Source: Neobacillus novalis NBRC 102450 (lineage in GTDB: Bacteria; Bacillota; Bacilli; Bacillales; Cytobacillaceae). Taken from it: a stretch of DNA of 64,000 nucleotides. The notes under the pieces are model-generated. The model did no database searches. It saw only the letters and a program-made list of their open reading frames with translations, and was not told where the DNA came from. Below, in pieces: positions 43,432 to 51,807 of the stretch (positions within the stretch are counted from its first letter, which is position 1; every line of letters begins with the position of its first letter). The position numbers and the translations under genes are program-made. The stretch spans positions 1 through 64,000 of the forward strand of contig NZ_BCVP01000024.1 of the NCBI RefSeq assembly GCF_001591805.1, in the 5' to 3' direction.

Positions 43432-43581
43432 TCATCAATTGTTAAAAAATCATGAACAAACTCGTAAGTTTTTGCTAATAAAATGCAATTATTTAGTAAT
43501 TTACAGTTGAATGAGTATAATTGTTAGTATAAGCCAAAATAGTAGATAGCAACCTTTTCGGGTAGAGAGGAATGGTGTAAA

Positions 43582-44814
43582 TTGGGTTATTATGATGATC
43601 ATTCACAGGGACGCTATAGAGAGCAGAAGGGGAAAAGGGGCGGCTTTTTTCTTGCCAGCTTTGTTGGGGCAATCATTGGGGCCATTGTCGTTATCCTGGC
43701 CATTCCAACTTTGTCCAAGCAGGGTGTCCTCCCTTATAAGATGGAATCCGCTCAAAACTTACCAGCGGAAACGAATAATAATAACCAGCAAAATGTCATT
43801 AAGCAAATATCTTACGATGTGACCACCAATACGACAAAGGCCGTTGATAAAACAGGTGAGGCAGTGGTGGGCATCAATAACATCCAGTCTACAAGCTTTT
43901 GGTCCGATAATGGAAACGGCTCTGAGCAAGAAGCTGGAACAGGTTCTGGTGTTATTTATAAAATGGAAGGCAATCAGGCTTTCGTCGTAACGAATCACCA
44001 TGTCGTTGAGGGTGCGACCAAGCTGGAAGTAACGTTGTCAGATGGGACAAAAATTCCCGCCAAACTGCTAGGCAGTGATATCTGGACAGATTTAGCCGTT
44101 CTGCAGATTGATGCCGGCAAAGTAAAAAAGATTGCTGAATTCGGTAATTCCGACAGTTTAAAGATGGGTGAACCGGTGATTGCAATTGGAAATCCCCTTG
44201 GAGCCACATTTTCCGGTTCAGTAACACAGGGGATTATCTCGGGATTAAAGCGGACGATTCCAGTTGATATCAATCAGGATGGCATTGTTGATTGGCAGTC
44301 AGAAGTGTTGCAAACGGATGCCGCGATTAACCCTGGCAACAGCGGCGGCGCGTTAATTAATATGGCAGGGCAAGTCATCGGGATTAATTCCATGAAGATA
44401 GCCCAGAATGCGGTTGAAGGGATCGGCCTATCGATACCGATTAATTCGGCTAAGCCGATTATTAATGACCTTGAGCAATTTGGCTCTGTTAAACGCCCAT
44501 ATATGGGTGTCGATTTAAAATCAGTGTCTGAAATCCCGGCCTATTATCAGCAAGAGGCGTTAAAGCTGCCTCGAAATGTGAATTACGGTGTGGCACTTCG
44601 TCAAGTCGTACTAAATTCGCCAGCTTCTCAAGCAGGATTGAAGGAGCTGGATGTGATCGTTGAATTGGATGGACAAAAGATAAATGATGTCATTGATCTT
44701 CGTAAGCACTTGTATCAGAAAAAGAAAATAGGCGAGCAAATGAAGGTTAAATTTTATCGGGCTGGAAAGTTACAAGAAGCAACCTTGCGCTTATCCGCAG
44801 AGAAATTACAATAA
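43582..44814 (+). CDS. htrC: HtrA/DegP-type serine protease (YycK/HtrC)
   Basis: A 410-residue membrane-anchored trypsin-like quality-control protease. One N-terminal transmembrane helix (FLASFVGAIIGAIVVILAIP) precedes the protease domain with His in VTNHHVVEG, Asp in DIWTDLAVLQ and Ser in NPGNSGGALIN. A C-terminal PDZ domain follows (NYGVALRQVVLNSPASQAG ... VIDLRKHLYQKKKIG). TTG start is behind AGAGAGGAATGG. As in B. subtilis it ends the walRK cluster. Confidence 0.96.
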   Translation: MGYYDDHSQGRYREQKGKRGGFFLASFVGAIIGAIVVILAIPTLSKQGVLPYKMESAQNLPAETNNNNQQNVIKQISYDVTTNTTKAVDKTGEAVVGINNIQSTSFWSDNGNGSEQEAGTGSGVIYKMEGNQAFVVTNHHVVEGATKLEVTLSDGTKIPAKLLGSDIWTDLAVLQIDAGKVKKIAEFGNSDSLKMGEPVIAIGNPLGATFSGSVTQGIISGLKRTIPVDINQDGIVDWQSEVLQTDAAINPGNSGGALINMAGQVIGINSMKIAQNAVEGIGLSIPINSAKPIINDLEQFGSVKRPYMGVDLKSVSEIPAYYQQEALKLPRNVNYGVALRQVVLNSPASQAGLKELDVIVELDGQKINDVIDLRKHLYQKKKIGEQMKVKFYRAGKLQEATLRLSAEKLQ

Positions 44815-44829
44815 ACGACCGTGACCGGC

Positions 44830-44866
44830 AAAAACAGGAGGTGATTCATTCACACTCCTGTTTTTG
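44830..44866 (+). terminator. Terminator after htrC
   Basis: The perfect 11-bp stem AAAAACAGGAG / CTCCTGTTTTT with a 14-base loop is followed by GTTG. Confidence 0.85.
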
Positions 44867-44970
44867 TTGTGGTATCATGATTGAGGTAATTGATGTTGTC
44901 GAATGACAAATGGTTGTAAAGTTAACAATAGGAAAAAGGTAGATCTTTTTTTAGGAAGGTGGTTAAAAGA

Positions 44971-45129
44971 GTGATTTATTGTTGTGAGGAACATGTGGAG
45001 ATTGGTTTGGATGCAATTGTGGATGAATATCAAACTTTTCCGGTTATGACGAAAATAACTGGGGATAACTTATCAACAAGCTGTGAATATTGTCAAAATA
45101 GGGCTGTATATATGGTAGCGAACAAGTGA
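44971..45129 (+). CDS. CxxH/CxxC mini-protein
   Basis: A 52-residue protein, MIYCCEEHVEIGLDAIVDEY..., with CxxH at the N-terminus (CCEEH) and CxxC near the end (CEYC), typical of a small Bacillaceae family located between htrC and rlmH. A zinc site is likely; function unknown. The GTG start has AGGAAGGTGG 11 bases ahead. Confidence 0.85.
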   Translation: MIYCCEEHVEIGLDAIVDEYQTFPVMTKITGDNLSTSCEYCQNRAVYMVANK

Positions 45130-45231
45130 TTCCATACAAGATGTGGATAAAAAATGTGGACATGTGGATAACTCCTGTGGACAACTTGTTTGTAAACTGT
45201 TTGTAATCAAGTTGAAAAGGGCTGTGGATTG
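45064..45231. promoter_or_regulatory. DnaA-box cluster upstream of rlmH
   Basis: Perfect TGTGGATAA boxes at 45142-45150 and 45163-45171, with near matches TGTGGACAT (45155), TGTGGACAA (45176) and TGTGGATTG (45223), all in the same orientation. They begin in the 3' end of the mini-protein gene and run to the rlmH start codon. I recall a DnaA-binding cluster at the equivalent yydA (rlmH) locus in B. subtilis. Confidence 0.75.
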
Positions 45232-45710
45232 TGAATATCTCAATTATTACGGTTGGAAAATTAAAAGAAAAATATTTGCGTCTTGGCATTGATGAGTATT
45301 TAAAGCGATTATCAGCGTATGCCAAGGTAGAGGTTATTGAGGTTGCGGATGAAAAGGCACCTGAAGAATTAAGCGAGCTGGAAATGGTGCAGGTAAAGCA
45401 AAAAGAAGGCGAAAGAATTCTTACAAAAATCAGCCAGGATACATATGTGATTGCCTTAGCAATCCAAGGAAAGTTGGCCTCATCAGAGGAACTAGCCGAT
45501 TCATTGGATAAACTGGCGACATACGGAAAAAGCAAAATTGCCTTTGTCATTGGCGGTTCTTTGGGTCTGAGTGAGGAAGTGTTGAAGCGGTCAAATGAGC
45601 AGCTGTCATTTTCGCGGATGACTTTTCCCCACCAGCTGATGAGGTTGATTTTGGTGGAACAGGTTTATCGGGCTTATCGGATTAATCGGGGGGAACCGTA
45701 TCACAAGTAG
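45231..45710 (+). CDS. rlmH: 23S rRNA (pseudouridine1915-N3)-methyltransferase RlmH
   Basis: SPOUT-class methyltransferase (OrfX in staphylococci) acting on assembled 70S ribosomes. The 159-residue protein has the SAM knot [18 protein letters not shown] and the conserved end [33 protein letters not shown]. Its last codons are the integration site of the adjacent island, and integration leaves the protein intact. On the opposite strand the recombinase frame overlaps the last 105 bp. Start is GTG. Confidence 0.98.
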   Translation: MNISIITVGKLKEKYLRLGIDEYLKRLSAYAKVEVIEVADEKAPEELSELEMVQVKQKEGERILTKISQDTYVIALAIQGKLASSEELADSLDKLATYGKSKIAFVIGGSLGLSEEVLKRSNEQLSFSRMTFPHQLMRLILVEQVYRAYRINRGEPYHK

Positions 45711-47348
45711 GTATCGTTTTTTCTCATAAAGCAAACCTCTGAGGAGAAGAGAGGTTGGTAAATTTTCAATATGTAGCGATGGGTCAACTTGACCCAACTC
45801 TTTATCTGATGGATGTGCAATGAAGGAGAAGTAAATGTGCTTTAGTTCTCCTTTTGTTGCTTCAATTTTTTCGATAGACGCTTCAAGAAGTTGTCGGAAT
45901 TCCAGTGGCTCTAATTGGTTTGCCAAGTCGAGAAATTCTTTAAGCTGTAGGCGAATAAAATCTTCTGAAACGGGTCTAATGCTGTTACTATTATTTGACT
46001 GTTGTTGAGCCTTGATTAAAAGTGTGTTTACCTCAGCTATTTCTTCTCGAATTTGTGCCATTCGTTCTCTTGCTTCTTCTGGTGTAAATAGCCCCAATTC
46101 TAATTCTACTGATTCTTGAATACGTTTTTTTCGAGCTTCTAAACCTACAATACGTTTTTGAAGATGCTGTAATTCTGTTGACTGTTCAGTTTTATTGTAC
46201 TGATCATTTATAAGGTTGTTTATCCGCTGGGTAATATCTGTGATTATTTCATCTGACATCATTGCTTTTGTTAGGCGGTCAAAAACCTCCTTTTCGAGCC
46301 AATCTGCCCTTATTGAATTTGAATGACATACAGCTTTACCTTTGTTATGATACTCACCACAGCAGTAATAGCGGGGCTTTGTCCCATCTTTACGTTTTGT
46401 ACCACCATAGCACGAAGTCATATAAGATCCACATTCGGGGCAACGTGCAAGGCGTGTTAGTGGAAATGTTCCAGTGTATTGTCGAGGTGTCCCTGTTGCT
46501 CGTTCTTTCGCAATTTCCTGAGCCTTATTCCATGTTTCCTCATATATAATGGCTTCATGGGAACCTTTTACTAAAATAGCGTCAGGATTTTTGCCACCTC
46601 TACGTTTCTTCTCCCAGTCGACGTATTGATTAAATCGAATATAACCTGCATATACGGGATTTGAAAGGATGATAGAAGTTGTGTTAGGTGTAAAGCTTTT
46701 ACCATTCTTTGTACGAATACCAATTAAGTTTAAATGGCAGGCAATTTTTTTTAAGCCCCAGCCTTCATTGACAAATTTATTGTAAACCAGCTTAACCGTT
46801 TCAGCTTCACTTGGTACGATGATAAGCTCTTTGTCCTTACTTTGGTAGCCTAATACCTGACCACCATTCCACTTGCCTTCACGTGCTTTCTGTGCCATCC
46901 CCATTTGGACGTTCTCGGCAAGTTCTTCACGTTGGTATTGGGCAACGGAAGCTAAAATATTGAATTGTAGGTTTCCGTGTGGTGTCCCGTACTCGCCTTC
47001 CTTTAGGCTGATAAACCGAACCTTGGCTCTATCAATCTCTTCTACCAATTTTAAGGAGTCTGAGAGTGAACGGCTTAATCTGCTCACTTTGTAAGTGATG
47101 ACGGCGTGTAGTATTCCTTTGTTAATGTCCTTCATCATACGTTGTAAATCAGGTCGATTTTTAGTGCTTTTTCCACTGATGCCCCCGTCAACATAATATT
47201 CTAAAATGACGTTTGAGCCAAACATCTGTATTGCTTTTTCTGTTCCAACCTCTTTTTGACCATCTAAGGAATATCCTTCGTTTGCCTGCTTATCTGTCGA
47301 TACCCTTATATAAATTCCAACAACTACTGCTTCATTTTTTGTTACCAT
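45606..47348 (-). CDS. Large serine recombinase (site-specific integrase)
   Basis: A 580-residue serine integrase that should catalyse insertion and excision at rlmH. The catalytic domain has Ser17 in [11 protein letters not shown] and the Arg motif [12 protein letters not shown] (86-97). It continues with the Recombinase domain (about 160-285), a zinc ribbon (CPEC 303-306, further Cys at 329/330 and 341), and a coiled coil (about 385-450). Residues 543-552 are encoded by the att repeat, and the last 28 (553-580) by antisense rlmH. In the excised circle the frame would instead end after P-V-S-I. ATG start has AGGAAGGTGC. It may be a distant Ccr relative; family assignment needs comparison. 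Confidence 0.93.
   Translation of the reverse strand: MVTKNEAVVVGIYIRVSTDKQANEGYSLDGQKEVGTEKAIQMFGSNVILEYYVDGGISGKSTKNRPDLQRMMKDINKGILHAVITYKVSRLSRSLSDSLKLVEEIDRAKVRFISLKEGEYGTPHGNLQFNILASVAQYQREELAENVQMGMAQKAREGKWNGGQVLGYQSKDKELIIVPSEAETVKLVYNKFVNEGWGLKKIACHLNLIGIRTKNGKSFTPNTTSIILSNPVYAGYIRFNQYVDWEKKRRGGKNPDAILVKGSHEAIIYEETWNKAQEIAKERATGTPRQYTGTFPLTRLARCPECGSYMTSCYGGTKRKDGTKPRYYCCGEYHNKGKAVCHSNSIRADWLEKEVFDRLTKAMMSDEIITDITQRINNLINDQYNKTEQSTELQHLQKRIVGLEARKKRIQESVELELGLFTPEEARERMAQIREEIAEVNTLLIKAQQQSNNSNSIRPVSEDFIRLQLKEFLDLANQLEPLEFRQLLEASIEKIEATKGELKHIYFSFIAHPSDKELGQVDPSLHIENLPTSLLLRGLLYEKKRYLLVIRFPPINPISPINLFHQNQPHQLVGKSHPRK
45693..45721 (+). repeat. attL: attL of the SCC-like island (rlmH 3' end)
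   Basis: The repeat starts GAACCGTATCACAAGTAGG and ends GTTTTT, spanning the final EPYHK-stop codons of rlmH. It matches the copy at 58851 in 23 of 29 positions. The staphylococcal SCC site occupies the same codons. Just inside it, AGGTATCG (45709-45716) is the inverse of CGATACCT (58828-58835) at the other end. Confidence 0.85.
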
Positions 47349-47452
47349 AATAAAAGCACCTTCCTTATTTGATTTTTTGTTATTACATTAATATTTTTAT
47401 TGATTTTAGAGCAATTTTCGCATGAAAAGATAACCAATTGCCTAATCGGAGC

Positions 47453-47470
47453 TGCGGCGCAGACGCCGCA
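47453..47470. repeat. GC-rich hairpin upstream of the recombinase
   Basis: A perfect TGCGGCG / CGCCGCA inverted repeat with a four-base loop in AT-rich DNA, 105 bp upstream of the recombinase start. Related GGCGGC/GCCGCC dyads lie at 48093 and GCGGC/GCCGC at 51322. Confidence 0.6.
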
Positions 47471-47561
47471 ATAGCCTAATGTTGTTCACAAATTTTTGAC
47501 ATAGTGCAGAGGAACTTGTCTTAATTACTTAATAAGGTGACCTTAACTATCATTGATTTTT

Positions 47562-48025
47562 TCAAGAGTTTGCTCTTTTGTAAGCCAGTCCCATCTTAAC
47601 CCGCTCTGAATGTTCTTTACGCATATATTCAGAGACACATTCTAAAAGATTATAATTGAAGATCCCATCAGGTGTGCCGAATTTAGCAAAAATGCTGATA
47701 AACCGAACATTAGCTTTATTAATTTCTTTAACCAATTTAAGTGAAATGGGTAGGGTTCTGCTTATTCGAGAAATTTTTTTGTGTGAACTGCTTGTAGGGC
47801 TCCTTCTTTCACGTCCTTCACCATGCGAGTCAATTCAAGTTGATTTTTAATACTTCTACCACCTACGCCTTCATCCACATAGTAGTTCAAGGTAACATTT
47901 GATCCATCTGTTTAGCTTTTTCAGTTACAAGAGTTTTCTGATGTTCTACTTTTTCCGTTATCTGCCTTTGCGACTCGAATGTAAATGCCAACGGTTACTG
48001 CTTGATTTTCAATTATTGCTTCCAT
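47562..48025 (-). pseudogene. Decayed serine recombinase, copy 2
   Basis: Starting at an ATG behind AGGAAGGTGC, the three frames together reproduce the N-terminal domain of the neighbouring recombinase: VGIYIRVAK, NYYVDEGVGGRS, ISRISRTLPISLKLVKEI, ANVRFISI, and EHSERVKMGLAYK. At least two frameshifts or stops interrupt it. The catalytic Ser is Ala (RVAK where the intact copy has RVST). Only the first 160 or so residues of homology remain. Its leader resembles that of the intact gene, so it arose by tandem duplication or recombination. Confidence 0.8.
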
Positions 48026-48092
48026 GATAAGCACCTTCCTGTTACTGGTATTTTATTTGATAATAGATATGCCTAATTTGACTTTAGTTAGG

Positions 48093-48108
48093 GGCGGCGT
48101 ATGCCGCC
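48093..48108. repeat. GC-rich hairpin upstream of recombinase copy 2
   Basis: GGCGGC-GTAT-GCCGCC, in the same relative place (about 70 bp before the start) as the hairpin ahead of the intact recombinase. Confidence 0.55.
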
Positions 48109-48237
48109 GCCATGAAGACATCATGTTTTTTGGAAATGTTCTGAATGGTAATGAAGGAATTAAATTGGATGTTTTCTTGATTGGGTACGATAGTAGTACG
48201 TTGTTAAGGGGTTTTACTAAGGAAATCCTTTTTCCTA

Positions 48238-48648
48238 CTAATCTTGGTGTTGAAGTTTGGAAAAACACGATAAGAGGTTATACGTTGCCTTAGATTTATG
48301 CGTATCGTACTCGCCTTGACGTATGCTGATAAACCGAACCTTGGCTTCGTGGAACAGTTCTACTAATTTCAAGGAGACTGATAACAAAGGATCAATTCTG
48401 GATAAATCAAAAGTGATAACGGCTTGAAGTTTTCCATCCTCAGCATCACACAAAATTTCACTTAATTGTGGTTGGGTTACTGAATCACTTCCTTCTTCAA
48501 CATAGTATTCAACGTTGACAATTTGACCAAAAGCCTTTTGTGCCAATTCAGTTCCAAGAGTTATCTGGTTGTCTAACGAATAGCATTTCCGATCTCTTGT
48601 TACCCGAATGTAAATTCCGACAGTATTTGTTATATTTTCGTTTATCAC
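48238..48648 (-). pseudogene. Truncated serine recombinase, copy 3 (catalytic domain only)
   Basis: A 136-codon open frame aligns to the resolvase domain of the intact recombinase: VGIYIRVTRDRKCYSLDNQ, EYYVEEGSDSVTQPQL, AVITFDLSRIDPLLSVSLKL, AKVRFISIRQGEYDT. The catalytic Ser is Thr (RVT) and SRLSR has become SRIDP, so both key residues are lost. It ends at a stop after the helix that follows the domain. The GTG start is two bases past the upstream small ORF. It could be a regulatory decoy, but a degraded gene is simpler. Confidence 0.8.
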
Positions 48649-48650
48649 AC

Positions 48651-48830
48651 TTAAGCACCTACCTTTTCGATTTTTTGGTTTGATTTTCGGGTTATTGCTT
48701 TAAAGAGTAACAAAGCAACTGTGTCGAGGCTTTCAGAACGGGTTAGAACTCGGCAGTTTGCATCTTCTTCATTTGAAACGGGTTTTTTAGTGTTGTCTTG
48801 GGGTTCAATGTCCTGGGTGGAATTTAACAA
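48651..48830 (-). CDS. Small protein upstream of the recombinase array, unknown
   Basis: A 59-codon frame (MLNSTQDIEPQDNTKKPVSN...) starts at TTG behind a good GGAGGAAAC and ends two bases before the GTG of recombinase copy 3, implying coupled translation. The second half (RSESLDTVALLLFKAITRKS) looks helical and amphipathic. No family recognised. In SCC elements small genes often precede ccr, but no homology is claimed. Confidence 0.45.
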   Translation of the reverse strand: MLNSTQDIEPQDNTKKPVSNEEDANCRVLTRSESLDTVALLLFKAITRKSNQKIEKVGA

Positions 48831-49090
48831 TGGGGGTTTCCTCCTTACGTGGTGGATTAATAGTGTTTGTGTTGCGGGTAGTTCGGATTAATGCTTCGTT
48901 CTCTTATGACTATAAGTATACAACCTTTTTTTCTGAAGTCCATAGATGAAGCGTTTGAGGTTTTGTACGTTAAAGTGATAAAGTGGGGGAATTTGAAATC
49001 ACAATGGTGTTCTCTACCTATTTTTTATTGTACTATCATCGTTTTTTTGCAAATTGACATACCAAATAGAAGGGTAAAATGTCTTGCATA

Positions 49091-49120
49091 AAATAAAAAA
49101 GCCCTCAATCATTGAGAGCC
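49091..49120 (-). terminator. Terminator after the 48-residue small gene
   Basis: On the minus strand GGCTCTCAAT-G-ATTGAGGGC is followed by TTTTTTATTTT. It lies immediately past the stop at 49124. Confidence 0.75.
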
Positions 49121-49123
49121 ATA

Positions 49124-49270
49124 TTAGCCATACATGCCCCTGAATGCTCGAATAAGTTCAAGGGCTTTTTTATTCTCCATACTCATTTTGGTATCCCCTA
49201 CAAAGCGGGTAGTTCTTTTCGCCGTTGGTATTTCCCTTTTCTTTTTTTTCTTTGCTTGATCTTCTTTCAT
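49124..49270 (-). CDS. Small basic protein, unknown
   Basis: A 48-codon frame begins MKEDQAKKKKKREIPTAKRT and ends ALELIRAFRGMYG. A GGGAGAGGC ribosome site lies four bases before the ATG, and a Rho-independent terminator follows within five bases, which supports a real gene. The Lys/Arg-rich N-terminus suggests nucleic-acid or membrane contact. Not recognised. Confidence 0.5.
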   Translation of the reverse strand: MKEDQAKKKKKREIPTAKRTTRFVGDTKMSMENKKALELIRAFRGMYG

Positions 49271-49396
49271 GCCTCTCCCTCTTTTCTGACAGTAGATTTT
49301 TTATTTATAAACTAACCAATTGCCTTTCTTCCTTATTCTAACTCTTTTTTCACAGTTTGTTGTTCCATGAATTTGAAAAAGCATCGTTTTTATATT

Positions 49397-49756
49397 TTAC
49401 TTTGAATATTTTTTTACAAACTCCCAGAGTGCTTGTCCAATTAAATCCTGTATCCTGTATTGTGGATATTGTTCTTTGCAAAAATTTGTAAAGCAAGTGA
49501 ACACATTATCGTTCAGCTTAAATGTTCTGTTCGTGAATCCCATTTTCAGCACTTCTCGATTAATAACCAACTCTTGATTACGGTACAAACCAAGTAATTG
49601 TTTGATTGCACCAAGGTTTTTCTTCAAAAACTCCACCTCTTCAGGTTTCAGAGCTTCATTTGGTTGTGAAATAACATTTGGAACATTATCCCAGTCGGAA
49701 AAGAATTTGCAGTATTTGTTCAACCGTTGTATATAAGTAACATCCCCCCTTTGCAT
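49397..49756 (-). CDS. Hypothetical protein, 119 residues
   Basis: MQRGDVTYIQRLNKYCKFFS... has no recognised domain. The C-terminal half (NDNVFTCFTNFCKEQYPQYR) reads like a compact helical domain, possibly ribbon-helix-helix or plasmid-partition-like (ALWEFVKKYSK), but this is weak. Its ATG directly abuts the stop of the upstream 46-codon gene (TAG-ATG), so the two form a translational unit. Confidence 0.65.
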   Translation of the reverse strand: MQRGDVTYIQRLNKYCKFFSDWDNVPNVISQPNEALKPEEVEFLKKNLGAIKQLLGLYRNQELVINREVLKMGFTNRTFKLNDNVFTCFTNFCKEQYPQYRIQDLIGQALWEFVKKYSK

Positions 49757-49897
49757 CTATTTTGTGAATCTTCCGTACGGAATTTGAAGATTTTCCGCAA
49801 CTTTCTTTAATTGGTCTTTATTTTCCTTCGATAACAGTTCATTAATCATTAAAGCCCTTTCACGGACATCGATTGAAAAGAACTCTTGCTCTGTCAT
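49757..49897 (-). CDS. Small protein with HTH-like sequence, 46 residues
   Basis: MTEQEFFSIDVRERALMINE... follows a strong GAGGAGGTAGTTGT leader. Helices DQLKKVAENLQIPYGRFTK resemble the recognition part of a small helix-turn-helix. It is the first gene of a minus-strand pair with the 119-residue protein. Too short for confident assignment; a small transcription or partition factor is a guess. Confidence 0.6.
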   Translation of the reverse strand: MTEQEFFSIDVRERALMINELLSKENKDQLKKVAENLQIPYGRFTK

Positions 49898-50257
49898 ACA
49901 ACTACCTCCTCTTTTCTCAGAATATAGTGATTTTTTATTATAGAACTCGCTATCTTGAATTATTCCAATCTAAGAAGTCTATAATGCAGTACATTTTTAT
50001 CCCTGATTCGTAGGTTTATCCGCTGTCAATATAACTAAATCTATAATCCGTATCAGACCCTGTTCGACACGAAATTTGTTGTTGAATCATTTATTTTCCC
50101 TAAAATTTATGTTAAAAAGCCCGCTTGAAGTGGGTTGTGAAACAATAAATAATCTTCGAATGAGAGGGAATAAAATTGAGAAAAATGTTGATTTATCAAG
50201 GGTTAAACTACCGATTCCACACTCCCGACTTGGAACCAGAAAGGATGTAGAAAAAAT
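49898..50257. other. Divergent intergenic region upstream of the rep-like gene
   Basis: This 360-bp AT-rich gap separates divergent genes. A hairpin AGCCCGCTT-GAAGTGGGTT (near 50118-50136) and an ATTATA element (49937-49942, -10-like on minus for the 46-codon gene) are visible. If the adjacent gene is a rolling-circle initiator, a nick site could lie here or within the gene; none was recognised. Confidence 0.35.
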
Positions 50258-51226
50258 ATGCTTCATACACTTCAATTTTATACAAAATTAACGAAAGAAA
50301 AACTGACACAATCGTGTGAAAGGAATTGTACCTCACCAGGATTGCTACCCAGCTGTGTTGATAGCTATTTCAATGGTATTTCCACCAGCATTGTAAAGGT
50401 AAAGTATGGCTATAGTATTTCTGTTCATGTAGATTTGATAAAATTACTGAATGGGAAAGCGGATATTAAAGAATCTGATTATAAAGCGGTTAAACAGAAA
50501 TTGAAAGAATACAGAACAATGCTTTTGGGGGAAGATGAGGAAACGGAATTTATCCTTATTCGGGTTGATTATAGATCTGACATCCGTATTGATGATCCAG
50601 AAGAAAGGAAATTTCTTTTTCAACTTTACAAAAAACTGTTGAATAAGGTCGGTCGTAAACAAAAGGATGTAAGATATGATACAACTATCTACTTTCAAAA
50701 CAAGAGCGTGACCGTTACTATCTATGACAAACAGGAGCATAAGGGCGAAGATGCTGAGGTGTTTGAGGAAAATGTTCTACGTTTAGAAGTAAGACTTGGT
50801 AACAGGCATCTAAATTATAATAAAAGAAAGGGAATTGAAAAAACTCTTAAGAGTTACTTCAAGAAGGAATTGTGGTCTGCTTATATGATTGAGAATTATT
50901 GTCCTATCTTCTTCAGAGGCGACTACTACAAGATTTTCCTTGCGGACACTATTATAAAGAACTCCTCATTGTCAGAGAGGGATTATAAAAGATTGAGAGA
51001 ATTTTTATGCGACATATCCGTTCACGGTATGGATGGGATGATAAAGCTTAAAAAGACAAACGGAAAGGGAGAAGTAAAACAAAAGTATTCAAACGAAATA
51101 CGGAGGAAATATCTCAAGCAGTTAGAGTCACTTGGGATCAACCCTGTACTAATCCCAAAGTCATTCGGCAATTGTAGCCACATACCAAATCGGCTAATGC
51201 AAGAGTTGTCAAAACATGTCCTGTGA
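50258..51226 (+). CDS. Putative replication initiation protein (phage gene II/X-like)
   Basis: A 322-residue protein resembling the gene II/X (CRI) replication proteins of filamentous phages and related plasmids. The hints are the arrangement of VTVTIYDKQEHKGED followed by NVLRLEVRLGNRHLNYN, and the N-terminal half with DTTIYFQNKS. The ending QLESLGINPVLIPK also fits that group. It may nick the excised circle to start replication. Metal-binding His motifs were not found with certainty. Start ATG is 12 bases behind AAAGGATG. A bidirectional terminator follows. Confidence 0.5.
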   Translation: MLHTLQFYTKLTKEKLTQSCERNCTSPGLLPSCVDSYFNGISTSIVKVKYGYSISVHVDLIKLLNGKADIKESDYKAVKQKLKEYRTMLLGEDEETEFILIRVDYRSDIRIDDPEERKFLFQLYKKLLNKVGRKQKDVRYDTTIYFQNKSVTVTIYDKQEHKGEDAEVFEENVLRLEVRLGNRHLNYNKRKGIEKTLKSYFKKELWSAYMIENYCPIFFRGDYYKIFLADTIIKNSSLSERDYKRLREFLCDISVHGMDGMIKLKKTNGKGEVKQKYSNEIRRKYLKQLESLGINPVLIPKSFGNCSHIPNRLMQELSKHVL

Positions 51227-51302
51227 TTAAATGAGTTAATCCACGTTATACCCCACAATATTTAACCTCTATGTGAGTTAGGAAGCTTGATTTCATTTCT
51301 AA

Positions 51303-51352
51303 GAAAAAAAAGACTCTATTTGCGGCAGCGCCGCGAATAAAGTCTTTTTTTC
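51303..51352. terminator. Bidirectional terminator with GC-rich core
   Basis: A-run, GACT-TATT stem, GCGGC-AGC-GCCGC core (51322-51334), AATA-AGTC and T-run form a long nearly perfect hairpin between the convergent rep-like and XRE genes. Confidence 0.9.
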
Positions 51353-51371
51353 CGTAAAATGATTTTGTTGT

Positions 51372-51608
51372 TTACTTTTGTTTACTGTACCTTTCAAATA
51401 ACACAGAAAGGTCAATATCAAGAGCTTTTGAGAGCTTTAGAGACACAATAAGCCCTGGGTTCTTCCTTTGGTGTTTCTCTATTCTCATGATAAATGAGGC
51501 ACTAACACCTGAAATCATTTCTAATTGCTTTAAGCTAAACGATTTTTCTCTTCTTCTTTCACGTATTTCATTGGTAAAAACCTCCACAAATCCTTCCTCT
51601 TCTGTCAA
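51372..51608 (-). CDS. XRE-family transcriptional regulator
   Basis: A 78-residue helix-turn-helix protein: EIRERRREKSFSLKQLEMIS-GVSASFIMRIEKHQR is a standard XRE fold, followed by KLSKALDIDLSVLFERY. The frame is open to 51713. The TTG at 51608 is preferred because GGAAGG lies seven bases upstream and a TATAGT -10-like element lies only about 20 bases before that. It may repress the island genes around it, or act like a restriction controller. Transcribed away from the small gene at 51808. Confidence 0.75.
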   Translation of the reverse strand: MTEEEGFVEVFTNEIRERRREKSFSLKQLEMISGVSASFIMRIEKHQRKNPGLIVSLKLSKALDIDLSVLFERYSKQK

Positions 51609-51807
51609 TTCAATCACCTTCCGCAATTTACTATACTGTATCCTCTTTTTATGGGTTCCTTTAGTATGATAGATTTGAGTAGGAAAATGATAACATAGGA
51701 GAAGAAATATCATTGAGTGATTAAAAGCTTTTATATTTTATACGGTTAAGAGAGCAACAGTAAGCACTTGAATAGGATTCATTAATGGAAAAGGAGTGGA
51801 ACGGATT

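Noticed and set aside
43952..44273. Minus-strand frames within htrC
   Set aside because: Antisense to the protease domain containing the intact His, Asp and Ser motifs; no ribosome sites.
45606..47348. Naming the intact recombinase CcrA, CcrB or CcrC
   Set aside because: Catalytic, zinc-ribbon and coiled-coil layout is shared by many serine integrases; without an alignment the Ccr subfamily cannot be claimed.
48891..49091. A 66-codon plus-strand frame in the element
   Set aside because: No convincing ribosome site, low-complexity hydrophobic composition and no coding signature.
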